Source: Allantophomopsis cytisporea
Lineage: Eukaryota; Ascomycota; Leotiomycetes; Phacidiales; Phacidiaceae
DNA length: 64,000 nucleotides
Direction: 5' to 3'
Assembly (NCBI GenBank): GCA_024752435.1
Contig: CP103032.1
Coordinates: forward strand, 992,001-1,056,000
In this document: positions 11,714 to 22,720 of the stretch, piece after piece
Position numbering within the stretch: position 1 is the stretch's first letter
Layout of the letters: each line of letters begins with the position of its first letter
Program-made: the position numbers and the translations under genes
Notes under the pieces: model-generated
Seen by the model: only the letters and a program-made list of their open reading frames with translations
Database searches by the model: none
What the model was told of the DNA's origin: nothing

Positions 11714-13446
11714 CTATGGCTTGAATGTCTTCCAGTCATTAGCCTGCTCCCAACTAGCACCTACTTTCAAGCAGGTCAAATCCTCAAACTTCCTGCCCAC
11801 AATCTGCAGGCCAGTGGGCAATTTCACGCTAGGATCGTCACGAGCCGGCACAAATCCGACAGGAACAGAAAGGCCTGGGTGTCCGGAGCTGTTGAAGGTG
11901 GCAGTATTGTAAGTAGCACCAATAGTTCTACTCAACATCTTCAAAGGCCCCATAGTAGACATTTCCTCCTCCGTGCGAATCTTCACTGGTGGGAAGATAA
12001 TCGTTGGCATAACCATAACGTCGACGTCGCGAAGAGCTGCATCGTAAGAGTCGCTGAGCTTTCGAAGAAGATTGGTGCATCTGGCGTGGAGTGGGGCGCC
12101 ATATCTCTCACGGAGGAAGAGGCCTCTAAGGTAGATGTTCTGTCCTCCAGGGCCTAGGGCGTCAAAAGCTTCTTGTGAGAGTTGAGGGCCAACCATACTG
12201 GCGCGATCGGGGAAGAGTAGTTGCTTGCGACCTGCGGGATTGGCGAGGAGACCTTGTGTTACACCAGCCATGGGGAGTGATACCATCCAGATCATGCCAG
12301 ACTCCTTATGTAGGGGAATGGAAATAGTCTTGACGTCTGCTCCGAGGTCGGTGAACTTGGATATCGCTGCCTTGATGGTGGCTTCGACATTGGCATCTGT
12401 CATTGGATCTTCAAATCCTTCCTTCAGGAGGCCAATTTTCATGCCTGCAAGGGGCTTGTCTGTCCTCTTCAAGTGCTCTTTGATTTCAGTGCCGTATTTG
12501 ATGGCTCCGTGAGACATACCGTATGGCTGACGATCGTCAATACCATCAGATCCAGCGATTACTTCGAGAAGTGTAGCACAGTCTGTTACGTTCTTGGCCA
12601 TTGGACCAACGTGGTCAATGGTAGCCTCTAAACTGATGCAGCCGGTATATGGGACGAGTCCCCAAGTTGGTTTCAACCCAACCAGTCCGCAATTCGCTGA
12701 TGGCAGTCTGATCGAGCCTCCTTGATCAGCTCCGATGGCCATATCCGCGGAGCCAGTAGCGACTAGTCGACCACTGCCAGAACTCGATCCTCCACTGCTA
12801 TAGCCATGAGCGTAAGGGTTGTGAACTGGCCCGGTAACTGATGTATCACTATAGAAATCAGTCAAACTCCTGCTATAGTAACGAGCTCATTCATGTATAC
12901 CTGACAGCGCCGAAGCAGTTGTTTTCACAAGCTGCCTTACCAGTAATGATGCCACCAGCATCCAAAATTCTCGTGACAACAGTAGCATCAATTTTAGGAA
13001 CCCAGTTCGGCACAGCTGCAGTCCCATTTGTACAAACAACACCGGCAACTGCTACATTGTCCTTGATTACAATCCGAACATCTTTCAGTTCGTCGGACTT
13101 TGGCTTCGTCGACTTGACAGTAGCCTTCCAAGCCCACCCACCTCCGTCGGACTCCTCCTTAGTCGGTCGATGAATGTCTGTCCGAGGATAGAGGTCAAGA
13201 TCAACCTTTGGAATGTAATCCTCAAGCTCGAGAATCTCCTTGGCACAGTGATTTAAACCCGAAAGCAGGGCGGTCCAGTCATCGGCATCCTTGTCTTTGA
13301 GCTGCAAACCGGCCTTCGAAGCGAGGGAATAGAGGTCGTCTTTTGAGACTAATGAGTCTTTCCTAAAATCATTATTAGCCAGCGTCGAAGACTGTGTCTA
13401 GAAGATCTGTAGCCTACTGAAACGCTCCGAGTACAGAAACAGACAT
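11714..13446 (-). CDS. Amidase-signature family amidohydrolase
   Basis: Hydrolyses a carboxamide to acid plus ammonia or amine; the substrate cannot be told from sequence. Model: exons 13446-13418, 13362-12901 and 12848-11714 (introns 55 and 52 nt, donors GTAGGC and GTATAC), 541 aa, normal for fungal amidases. The Lys-cisSer-Ser triad is visible: Lys110 in VIKDNVAVAG, Ser186 in GGSSSGSGR and Ser209 in GADQGGSIR. The glycine/serine-rich amidase signature is followed by the usual GLVGLKPTWG. No signal peptide or membrane segment, so probably cytosolic. It lies 270 bp downstream of eco1 on the same strand. With the DAL5-type transporter and M20 hydrolase at 18-22 kb it may belong to a nitrogen-scavenging neighbourhood (inference). 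Confidence 0.92.
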
Positions 13447-16361
13447 GGTGGAGGTTGGGATGTCTGGAAATCCCAGTTTATCTACTCCGTTGGAAGGTTG
13501 GTAAGATTAATATTGGACAAAATTCAATTTCATGTTAATTTGACATTAATGAGGACATTGAGTCTTTTATTTACATCTTTCCGTCAAGTACGCGTTATCT
13601 GGTTGGGCATTATTTATTCTATTTATCATGTTTATCGGAGTTGGGTTGCATTGAATAACAGATAATTCAGATAAGAAGGGACTGACATCGGACCTCCATC
13701 CGCGCGGGCAAAGGTGAAAAACCGTTTCGCCTGTGATTGGTGCGCCAGGCGTAACAGCTGACAGCCTGATCACGTGATATGTTGGAGAGTTATCGAAATG
13801 AGCAGAAGACGAGTGGGTTATCGAATCGATAGCGGATCAAAGACGAACGAAGACGGATGATGAGAGTGCATGGTTGCAAGGTTCAAATTAAAAGAGAACC
13901 GAGGGAAGATAAGAGTGAAGGAGGAGAAAGAGATGTGCGCATCTGACATCTGCTTGAAGGAGTGGGAATGCGGAGGCTTCCATTCATTGATGATTCTGCC
14001 ATATTTGCTCCTTTCGTACTCTCAACTTTTCCAAGCCCAGACGCTGCGGCGCCCATTCTTTCGTTCACTCCGTACCCGGTATAGAACACTCTTTGTGGGG
14101 CCGGTAGGAGGAGCGGTAGAAAGCCTACAGGTTCCGCCTAAAGGACACAGTTCCATGCTGGGAAACGATAAGCAAAATCTGCAAGTCTGCAAGAGAAACG
14201 ATAAGGGGAGGCTTTCAACAGCTGGCCGTTCATAGGGCCATCTATCCCTATGGCCCCCCCCCCTCTCTTGAAAATGAAGTCATTCGTTTCTCGTCTTTCA
14301 ATATCCGTTCTATTTTCATTAGCACTTATCACTCAGAGTAACTTCCTTTTAGTCTCCAGTTGAGGTCATACTGCAAGGATTTGAGTAATGAACGGATACG
14401 TATGCTTGTTGGACCTGTCAGAAACTGTCAGGAGCAGCCAGACAAATGTAGCAGAGTGGATTTTCTCTTCCTCTGTTTTCTTCCAGTGTTACGTAGATCA
14501 GAAGGTGCTTTACTTCGGAGAACTTGGGTAGCTCAAACATCAAAGGTCGTCTCGATGGTCTTGATGCGGCGAACCCATTGGATGCATAACACATGGGTGG
14601 ATTCATTACCTTAAATGAGCTCAACCGATTTAGCGCTCCGTGCACTCTGTGCCTCCTGGCACCCTTGGGGAAGCACTTGAGGAGCTGGGGTTCCCTTGAG
14701 GTTGACTCTTCTAGAGCTCCGCACTATGGCCTGACCAAATCTGCGCTGACAGCACCCCGACAGACACCGCCCCAAGGATCACCTTGAGAATGCTTGTCCG
14801 AGAGAGTGCACGGAGCACTAAATCGGATGTGCGTTACGCGTACAGGAGGTCGCTATGTACAAGGCATGTCCAAGGCATGTACGATGACTCTAATGGGCCT
14901 GCAGGTGTGGGAGAGACGGAAAGAAAGTGCCATCTCAATCCCACATCGAACAAAAGAAAGCGGGAAAAAAAGCATATGTATCACGTGACCCGATGCTTCC
15001 ATGCCGAACTCAAATTTTTACTCTGCGTTTTTGCCCTCGTCTTACTCTTGTATTGCCTCGATTGGTTTGATTCACCTGCATCAACAGACGCAGAACAGCG
15101 AACAACCAAATCTTCCGTTCATCTTTCTTTGCCTCTTCTCTACCCTTTCCCGGCTCTTCTCCTCTGGACAAGCCAGCGCCACGCCCACTTCATCTATCGA
15201 TTTGCCTGAAATAGGACAACTGAAACATACCTACAGCGACCTGACCTGCTGATATCGACGGTCGTAGTAGATCCATTGTGTTGGTTCCGCTCGGTCTCTT
15301 GACTCCCCGGTACAACCTTACAGAGTCCCGTCAAACACAAACACCATATTCATACGGAGTAAACAAACAAGCACATAAGGTACATACATACAACAGTCCA
15401 TACACATACATCTCTCCCATCTCCACACACCCACATCTGCCCATCCATACATATTCCATATACGAAGCATATACATACATTTGCACAAACCAAATCTTAG
15501 CAAGTGGACGGATGACTAAAGTACCTTGCAATATTATACCTTTACCCTACCTCTCCTTACACTACCATATTCTAGCTTGCCACGCTTGCTTCGAGAGTTG
15601 AGCTCTCCGAAGAAGAAGTACGAATTAGCTGCAGTTGCTTTTCTTACTTTGTGCTATTGCTATTGCTACTGCCATTGCCATTACTACTGTTGTTATTGTT
15701 ATGGTCTGCTGTTAATCCTCCTCCTCGTCCTCTTGTTCTTCCTTTTTGTTATCGCTATCGTTCGCTCTGTTACTACCACCCTGTTCATCCCTGTTCACCC
15801 TGTCCGCTGCAGCCTTTTCAGTAAGGTCCTGTCCAATATCAATCAAAAAGTGCTCGGGAGATCCAAACTTTCTCATGGTTTAGAGATCCTACCAGGTTTC
15901 TTTCATGCTCTAGGATCTCTACCTTAGGATCAACACGAACTGACACCGTAACATCAGTCACAGCCTTGGCCCTGTCTTTACAATCTTATCATCCACGTAC
16001 CTACTACGCACTCCTCCAACGCACGTATATCACAACACAGTACGACACAAGCCAGTACGCTTCCCCAGGAACACAAACTTCCTCCCCATTTTTATTCCAA
16101 ACTCTCTCCTCTCCCCTTAGACTACCCCGGCTTGTTGCATTAGATTGCCAGTCTCACCTTCTCCTTTGCGCGTGCAAGCCGTCTTGAAAACCGGCAAGTG
16201 TCCGCGAACCTAGCTTTCTTACTATTCCGAGGACTTTACTCGTAGGCTGAGGTGCTTGTAACGCATGCAAGTGGAGGAGTATCTACGCAATTGGTCTCAA
16301 AGGGTGCACGTTTCAACTGCAGCTTCCTTTTACATAGTGGGTTGATACAATTTGAACAGAC
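13447..16361. other. 2.9 kb intergenic, pyrimidine-rich toward the right
   Basis: Divergent interval between the minus-strand amidase and the plus-strand FAD oxidoreductase, so it should hold both promoters. A run of ten C lies at 14254-14263. From about 15,000 to 16,150 the plus strand is C/T-rich with trinucleotide-like tracts (near 15655-15710), as is common in fungal promoters and 5' leaders. No gene was recognised. Confidence 0.55.
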
Positions 16362-17783
16362 ATGTTGGCTATAATAAGAACCCAGCGTCTTGCGCGCTTG
16401 AGAGGTCCCTCATGTAACCCTCTCCTCATCACGACATTTCTATCATCACGAAAGCCCATCATGAGATTCTTCACAGCTGGAAGCCCAGGATTCAATGAAG
16501 AGTTCACAGGACTCACTGATCACTACAAAGCTATTGTTGTAGGGGCAGGCCCAGCTGGTATTGCTGTTGTCGGCAATTTATTAGAGCAGAACCAGGCACC
16601 TCTGCTCTGGATCGATAACGACTTTCAAGGGGGGCGCTTGAATAAGCATTACCGGGAGGGTATGGCGACATCAAAATCTCCACGTTAATCTCCAGCTAAC
16701 GTCTATCACAGTCCCAAGTAACACAAAGGCCAAACTGTTTGTAGACTTCGCACAAGCCGTTAAACCGTTCTCGGAAATCCTAGAAGAGTTCCCAACACCA
16801 AACGCCTTCTCGACCTTGCAAAAACTCGACCAGGGCAAAGGATGTGAAATCGCAAAGGCTGCCGATCTGTGCATAATGCTCACTCAAGGATTAGACACTT
16901 CGAGAGATATTTGGAAATCGTTTGGTAACGTGGTTGCAGCTTCATGGTCCGACGTAGGTTATCAGACTTTTCTTAGTTGATACCTTTCCGAGTGATCGAC
17001 TGACAACATTGATAGACAAAGAAGTGGACTGTTGAACTCACCCCATCAGAAACTTCTAATGTTGTGGTAGAGGTAGTTTCTGCAGACATGGTGGTACTGT
17101 GTACCGGTTCTTCTCCATCATCGGAACCACTTCCAGTTCCGCTCAAAGAAATTGACCTCGATGTTGCGCTCAAACCGTCCCTTTTGTCGCAAGTGCTGAA
17201 TCCTGCAGATAACATGACATTCGCAGTCATTGGGGCCTCTCACAGCGCTATTCTTGTGCTTCGTAACTTATTCAATCTCGCTGCCACCTCCCACCCAAAT
17301 CTGCGCATCAAGTGGTTCACCCGTCATGAACTACGCTATGCCGAGCAGAGGGACGGTTGGATCTACCTTGACAACACGGGGCTCAAAGGTGAGGTGGCGA
17401 ATTGGGCTCGTGAGAATCTCGAGGATCGCGCTCTACCCATCTCCCCGGTCTCAAAGGTACTTGAGAAGATTAAGACTACCAAAGAGACTGAGCAAGAAGA
17501 TTATAAGAGAGTGATGCCTGGGTGCACTCACTCTGTGCAAGCCATCGGCTTTCACAAGAACCCTGTACCAGTTATCTCTAGAGGCGAGAAGGCTATTACT
17601 GTTACGCATGACAACAAGAGAGGAGGATTCACAGATGCCAATGGGCATCCAGTGAAGGGTCTTTATGCCGCTGGTATTGCATGGCCAGAAAAGGTCACCG
17701 ACCCAGAAGGAAACACATCAATGAACGTAGGCATGTGGAAGTTCATGCGTTACTTGAGAGAGGTAGTACCTACATGGAAATAA
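16362..17783 (+). CDS. FAD-dependent pyridine-nucleotide oxidoreductase-like protein
   Basis: Likely a flavoprotein oxidoreductase or N-hydroxylase-like enzyme; substrate unknown. Model: exons 16362-16659, 16712-16953 and 17016-17783 (introns 52 and 62 nt), 435 aa. The FAD site is IVVGAGPAGIAVVGNLLEQN (GxGxxG at 61-66). A second nucleotide-binding motif AVIGASHSAILVLRNLF lies in exon 3 and would bind NAD(P)H. A strand with GLYAAGIAWPEK near the C-terminus resembles the last FAD-contact segment. Residues 1-33 are R/L/S-rich with few acidics and could be a mitochondrial presequence; an internal ATG at 16461 (Met34, MRFFTAGSPG) would give a form without it. It resembles the lysine/ornithine monooxygenase-like branch more than disulfide reductases, since no CxxxxC redox pair is seen. 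Confidence 0.82.
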
Positions 17784-18101
17784 GGAGATTTCCTCTCGGA
17801 CTGGTGTTTATTGTGTTATGGTCATTGGGCTGGACAGAGTCTCAGAGTACGGGGTATGATTCATGCTAGGCGTCAGCATAGAGACGGAGCGTTCATTGTT
17901 TCTTAATTTATAGAATCTAAGGATTTCTCTGCTCTTCCCCAAAACTGCACCTGATCTTGTCAACCGTAAGATTTATACGTGACTGAACAACGCGGTCAGT
18001 CAAAAGAAGTATAGTAACCGAATCACCCCAGAACCAGGGGGTTTTTATGGCATACAATAATCATTTTAGGTAAAATGAATCTAGTGAAATCAGTAGTGTG
18101 A
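17784..18101. other. Convergent 3' interval
   Basis: AT-rich spacer between converging genes. It presumably carries both 3' ends. No other feature seen. Confidence 0.6.
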
Positions 18102-20162
18102 TCAAAATGACCTTGGAACATGTGCCAGTTCCATGTCAATATCAAACCACATATCTAAAGAAAACCTGTGCTCGTCAGTACTAATCGAGCTTCGCACTTT
18201 CGCCTGCAGAAGACTACTTACATTCTTATTATCCGTGACATTCTCAAACCCTTGTACACGACTCTCACCCTTTAACACCTCAATCTCTTCGTCACTCTTG
18301 CCCACGAGCTTCTCGTCACGCATCTTGTTCTCCCGCACATACAAAAATCTCAGCACCTGATTGAATACCAAGTTTAAGATGAAACTAACAAGCATCGCCG
18401 TGATACCATCGTGATACCCAGGGTACTGACTAGACTTGAAGCACTGCGGGCCCACAATTTGCCCAACACAGTAGAACACGAATACCATAGCATTAGCAGT
18501 CGTCTTCTTCGTGCTGCCTGCAATATTCACGGCCATGAGCGACAACAACACCATGAATCCGACGGGATATCCAGCGAGCAGCCATACGCCTACCAGGCGG
18601 CCCCACTTATTTGTGTCACTCAGCTGATTAATCAGCAGCGTGCCGATGATGGGTGGAACCATGGCCAACGATGCGAGATGCAGCCGCGAGTTGGGAATTC
18701 TCGATTGTAAGAAACCGGTCATTAGTGTAAAGAAGGCTTGGATAGCGGATAGGGGTATGTTCATCAGCGTAGCATCAATGTTGGTGTAACCTAAGCCGGT
18801 AATGATTATGCTTCCAAACTAGAAATTGAGTTAGTTTTGAGCTTGTAAGTACTTGATATTGACATACGCTTAGACCGCCAGAGGGGAGGGCGTTCACGAA
18901 GGATATGAGTGTTAGGAGGATTATTTTAGGATCGGTAAGAGCTTCAATGACCTGGGCTTTTACAAAGGTCGGGGATTTTCTGCTGAGGTTAGCTAAGGTT
19001 AGTAAAATTTAGAGTGCCCTCTTACGTTCCAGTCTTGTTCTCAATGACTCGCTGCACCGCAACGATCTTTTCTTCTTCTGTAAGCCAGCTGGCTGTTGCT
19101 GGGCTGTCAGGCACTACGAGAATGAATGCCACTCCCCATCTGAATCATCAGCCAGGAAAATTGTAATAAACTATCAGGAGCTCTTACGCAATGGTGATTG
19201 CACCTAGGACAAGGAATATGTATTTCCATGGGTGTAGACTACCAGTGATATGGCCAAGGCCAAAGGTCAACAATCCTCCAATTGCACCAAATATTCCGAG
19301 GCAAGAGATCTAAAATTCTGTTAGCTTAGTTCGGTCTTGTAGCAGGAATTTGTGCCCCTAGAACCATTCAAGTCTCCATGGTTATTTAAAGCCCTCTCGA
19401 TCACCCAAGCCCTTGGGCTGTCCCAAGACTTCTAGCTTCAGAGCAACAAAAAATTTAGATCTTACCCAGAGCGCAGATCGGCTTGCCTGCTCCTGTCTTG
19501 TCCACCAAGTCGAAGTAATCAGGACGAAGCCAGGAGAGATTGTAGATTCGAAAATTCCAAGGAAGAAACGAACAGTAGCAAGTCCAGCAAAAGAGGAACA
19601 CGATGCCGTGATCATCAAGATGCTGGCCCAGGCAATAATGTTGATGCCGAGAAATTTCGCAATTGGAAATCTTTGAAGGAGGTTGACTCCTGGGTATTCA
19701 GCAATCAGATATCCGAAGTAGAAAATCGAGCTAATTTCAGACATCAGCCAGATTCTCTAGAGTCTCAAGACAGAAAGATCTACCTAGCCCAGGAATATTG
19801 CTGGCCCACCAGGTGATTGTCCGTCCGCAATCCGAAGACAGAGGAATATGACATTCCTGTCTTGTCGAGGAATTGGAGCCCTGCATCGTTATCAGCATAT
19901 AAAGGACCCCGAATTCTCCAGTGTCCTCACCATATGTAATGCACATAAATGGCAAGATATACAAATCGATTTTCCTCAACACGCGTTTTGCAATAGCCGG
20001 ATCAGCCTCATCGCTCGTCAAAGCCTGGACGGCCAGCTCGCCCGTCTCATCATCCAACTCCTTCGAAATGTTGCCCACTACCACATTCTTTTCCGTGTCA
20101 ATCCCTACCTGTGGAAGACTCTCCACCATAGCAACTTGTTTTTCCGTAGTAGGATCAGACAT
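18102..20162 (-). CDS. MFS transporter, DAL5/allantoate permease-like (ACS family)
   Basis: Predicted 12-helix plasma-membrane proton symporter for a small organic anion (allantoate, ureidosuccinate, dipeptide or nicotinate-type). Model: seven exons, 20162-19931, 19880-19784, 19730-19466, 19309-19188, 19139-19026, 18979-18868 and 18818-18102; introns are 46-53 nt except one of 156 nt. The sum is 1659 nt, 552 aa. The ACS-family start is seen (VLRKIDLYILPFM then LQFLDKTGMSYSS), followed by YFGYLIAEYPGVNLLQRFP, RFFLGIFES, a central loop after TEEEKIVAVQRV, and late helices GYPVGFMVLLSLMAVNIAG and NAMVFVFYCVGQIVGPQCF. The 3' end is uncertain: a GTAAGT donor after ENVTDNKN may start another intron, in which case the last 40 or so residues are wrong. 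It is divergent from the M20 hydrolase. Confidence 0.85.
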
Positions 20163-21062
20163 ATTGATGATTTCACGATTCGCAGGACGGCGCACAGTCT
20201 CTGCAACAGCGATACAACTGCTGTGAGGGCTGTGCCGATCTTTAACCCTCTTGATATCTACATGAAGCCGCAACTATGATTCACCTCGGGACAATCTAAC
20301 CCATAAGTTGCATCTTTGATAGAGGCAATAACGATCGGTCCGGACCCTTGAGAATCTTTATGATTGGAACCTGATAACTTAGTGCAATGGGGATATGTGC
20401 TCTACAACCCTGTCCCTTATCATCATCAGGATAGCGAGTTTTGTGATCCGCGCATTTCTCAAGAGCAATAGTTATCGAAACCATAGTCTAATTCTGAGCA
20501 ATATATTTACCACAGGCCATGCCTCAAGCATAATGAGAGCAGTAGTTCCTGAAAGTCGTGAGGTTATCCAGCCCCGTACAATTACTACAATCACTGGAAG
20601 TTAGCTTAACGTTCCAATGCGTTTATCAAAGTTCTTCTTGGTATCGATCGCTCCATCAAGGAAGTGGAGTACATGCTCCAAATGATATGGAAGTGATCAT
20701 GAGGATCGTGGAACAAGCATGGCACGTTACAGCGCAGTCAAGGGCAGGGTGAGAAAGTAAGTCAAGATCAGTCAACGATAAGAAAGCGACATGGAAGTTG
20801 AGAGCTCAGTGAATATCGGAGAGGGATCGGCCCTTCAACCCAATGAGAGACATGCCACATGCCATTCGGAACTTTTGTGGCGGGAGTCTATCTTCAGCGG
20901 GTGCGCAACTGGCCGCGGCGCAGGTTTATGCACTGACGGCGGAATAGCGCGCATACCACGCACCAATGGCACCCAACGGCTTTTACCCGATAATATGTTG
21001 GCTACAACTCCAGGTTGGCCATAGTGAAGTTGAACGACGACGACGACGACGACTGTTTCAAT
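20163..21062. promoter_or_regulatory. Divergent promoter, transporter / M20 hydrolase, with HGATAR sites
   Basis: 900 bp shared between head-to-head genes. GATA-factor boxes (HGATAR, either strand) are seen at 20372-20377, 20472-20477, 20623-20628, 20776-20781 and 20988-20993. Chance expectation for this length is about two to three, so the excess is modest. AreA/Nit2-type nitrogen control is a reasonable inference. A (CGA)n tract lies at 21034-21052 just before the chosen start. Confidence 0.4.
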
Positions 21063-22427
21063 ATGCGAGATTTGCAGCTTCGTGAAGAGGACGACTATAT
21101 TGTCATCGGACATGATGCCGAGTCTTTCGTCTCTCAGGCGCAAATCCTGGATTTCGTCTCCCAGTACGTGGATGATCTCCATGATGTTCTGGCACCAGTC
21201 AATCTCAAGATCCATGATAACCCCGAGCTCAATTACGGGGAAAAAATCGCACACGAAACTCTCACCAGATTCATGAAGACGAGAAAAGGCTGGAAAGTCA
21301 CGCCTGCTTGTTATGGGGTTGATACAGCTTTCATTGCTGAATATGATAGTGGACGGCCGGGTCCCGTGATCTCCTTGAATGCCGAATATGGTATGTATTC
21401 CTGAATAGTCAAATCGAAGAAACAAAAATTGCACTGAAAGGCGGGAAACAATCATGGTTGTATTGACAACTGCACAGACGCCCTGCCAGAAATCGGGCAC
21501 GCCTGCGGCCACAATCTGATCGCAATGGCTTCAGTATCAGCAGCTCTCGCCATCGGCGCCAGCATGGACGTGCATCAAGTGCCTGGCAAAGTGTTTCTGT
21601 TCGGCACTCCAGCCGAAGAAGGCGGCGGCGGCAAGATCAAGCTGCTTGACGCAGGGGCCTATCGCGAGAACAAGGTAGAAATATCAATGATCTCGCATCC
21701 GGGAATAGTGAGTAATGTAGTCTTGGTGCGGACGGCAGCGTATACGCGCTTTCAAGTCGAGTATTTTGGGAAGGCCGCGCATGCAGCGGCGGCGCCATGG
21801 GAAGGGCAGAATGCCCTAGATGCACTTATCAATGCTTACACGGCTCTTAGTACGCTCAGACAACAGACTATGCCGGGTGATATCATCCAGGGCCATATCA
21901 CTGATGGCGGACTTGCACCAAACATAATTCACGCGCATACAGCAGGAGTTTTTATCGTAAGATCAAATACGGCCGCAAGGCTTGAAGATCTGTTCAAGAA
22001 GGTTGAAGCTTGCTTCCAGGCTGGTGCGTTGGCTACAGGCTGTACTTATAAAATCACCCACGATATGTCTTACAAAGACCATGTGCCAAATTTCACCTTG
22101 GGGGCTGTCTATAGAGACATTTTCAACAGAATTGGTGGTGATATAAAGGAGCCCGCAGTGGATTATATGGCTGGACAAACTCAGGCGTCATCGGATCAGG
22201 GCGATATTAGCTACGCTATGCCAAGCTTGAATGTTGGGTTTGCCATCAGAAGCCCGGGCCATGGGCCGCATACCCCGGAATTCACACGGGCATCAAGGAC
22301 AGAGGAGAGTTTTGTCAGAGCTTTGAAAGTTGGAAAAGCATTGGCAGCGACAGGATGTGAGGTTTTGACGAAAAAGGGGTTGTTAGACGCGATCACAAAG
22401 GAATGGCGAGAGACGATAAAGGGGTGA
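21063..22427 (+). CDS. M20 family metallo-amidohydrolase/peptidase (PM20D2-like)
   Basis: Zinc-dependent hydrolase of an amide or dipeptide bond. Model: exons 21063-21390 and 21478-22427 with an 87-nt intron, 425 aa. The start is the first ATG after a low-complexity (GAC)n tract and precedes the conserved helix QILDFVSQYVDDLHD. Seen: IHDNPELNYGEKIAHE, then SLNAEYDALPEIGHACGHN (metal-ligand histidines at about 117 and 121, with the bridging Asp in the preceding strand) and GTPAEEGGGGK (catalytic and metal-binding Glu156/157). The dimerisation segment has YFGKAAHAAAAPWEG, and a late ligand histidine lies in SPGHGPHTPEF. No signal peptide, so probably cytosolic. Family members act on beta-alanyl or Arg/Lys dipeptides or N-acyl amino acids; which applies here is not known. 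Divergent from a DAL5-type transporter. Confidence 0.9.
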
Positions 22428-22720
22428 GGCAATGATAAATTTGTAGATATTTATTATCCCAGAATAATCAAAAAACTAATTACTGGATGACTGGCTGATC
22501 CAGCTAAGCAAACGCTTCTTAAATAGTTAACTGCTCCTAAATGATTAAGAATCTTTAACTTCCACTAGATGCCACCATTTGCGCACCTGGTGAACAGTAG
22601 TCATATCTACAGACTACTAGACGCATATTCCGAGTGAAGCAGACAAAGAATATTATGGAAGAAATGGAACAAACTCATTAATATCATTATTTCGTGAATA
22701 CATATAAACGCAATCTCTAA

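Noticed and set aside
15526..15927. Cys/Tyr/Leu-rich 133-codon frame resembling a membrane peptide
   Set aside because: It is the translation of a trinucleotide-like pyrimidine tract. The hydrophobicity is an artefact of composition.
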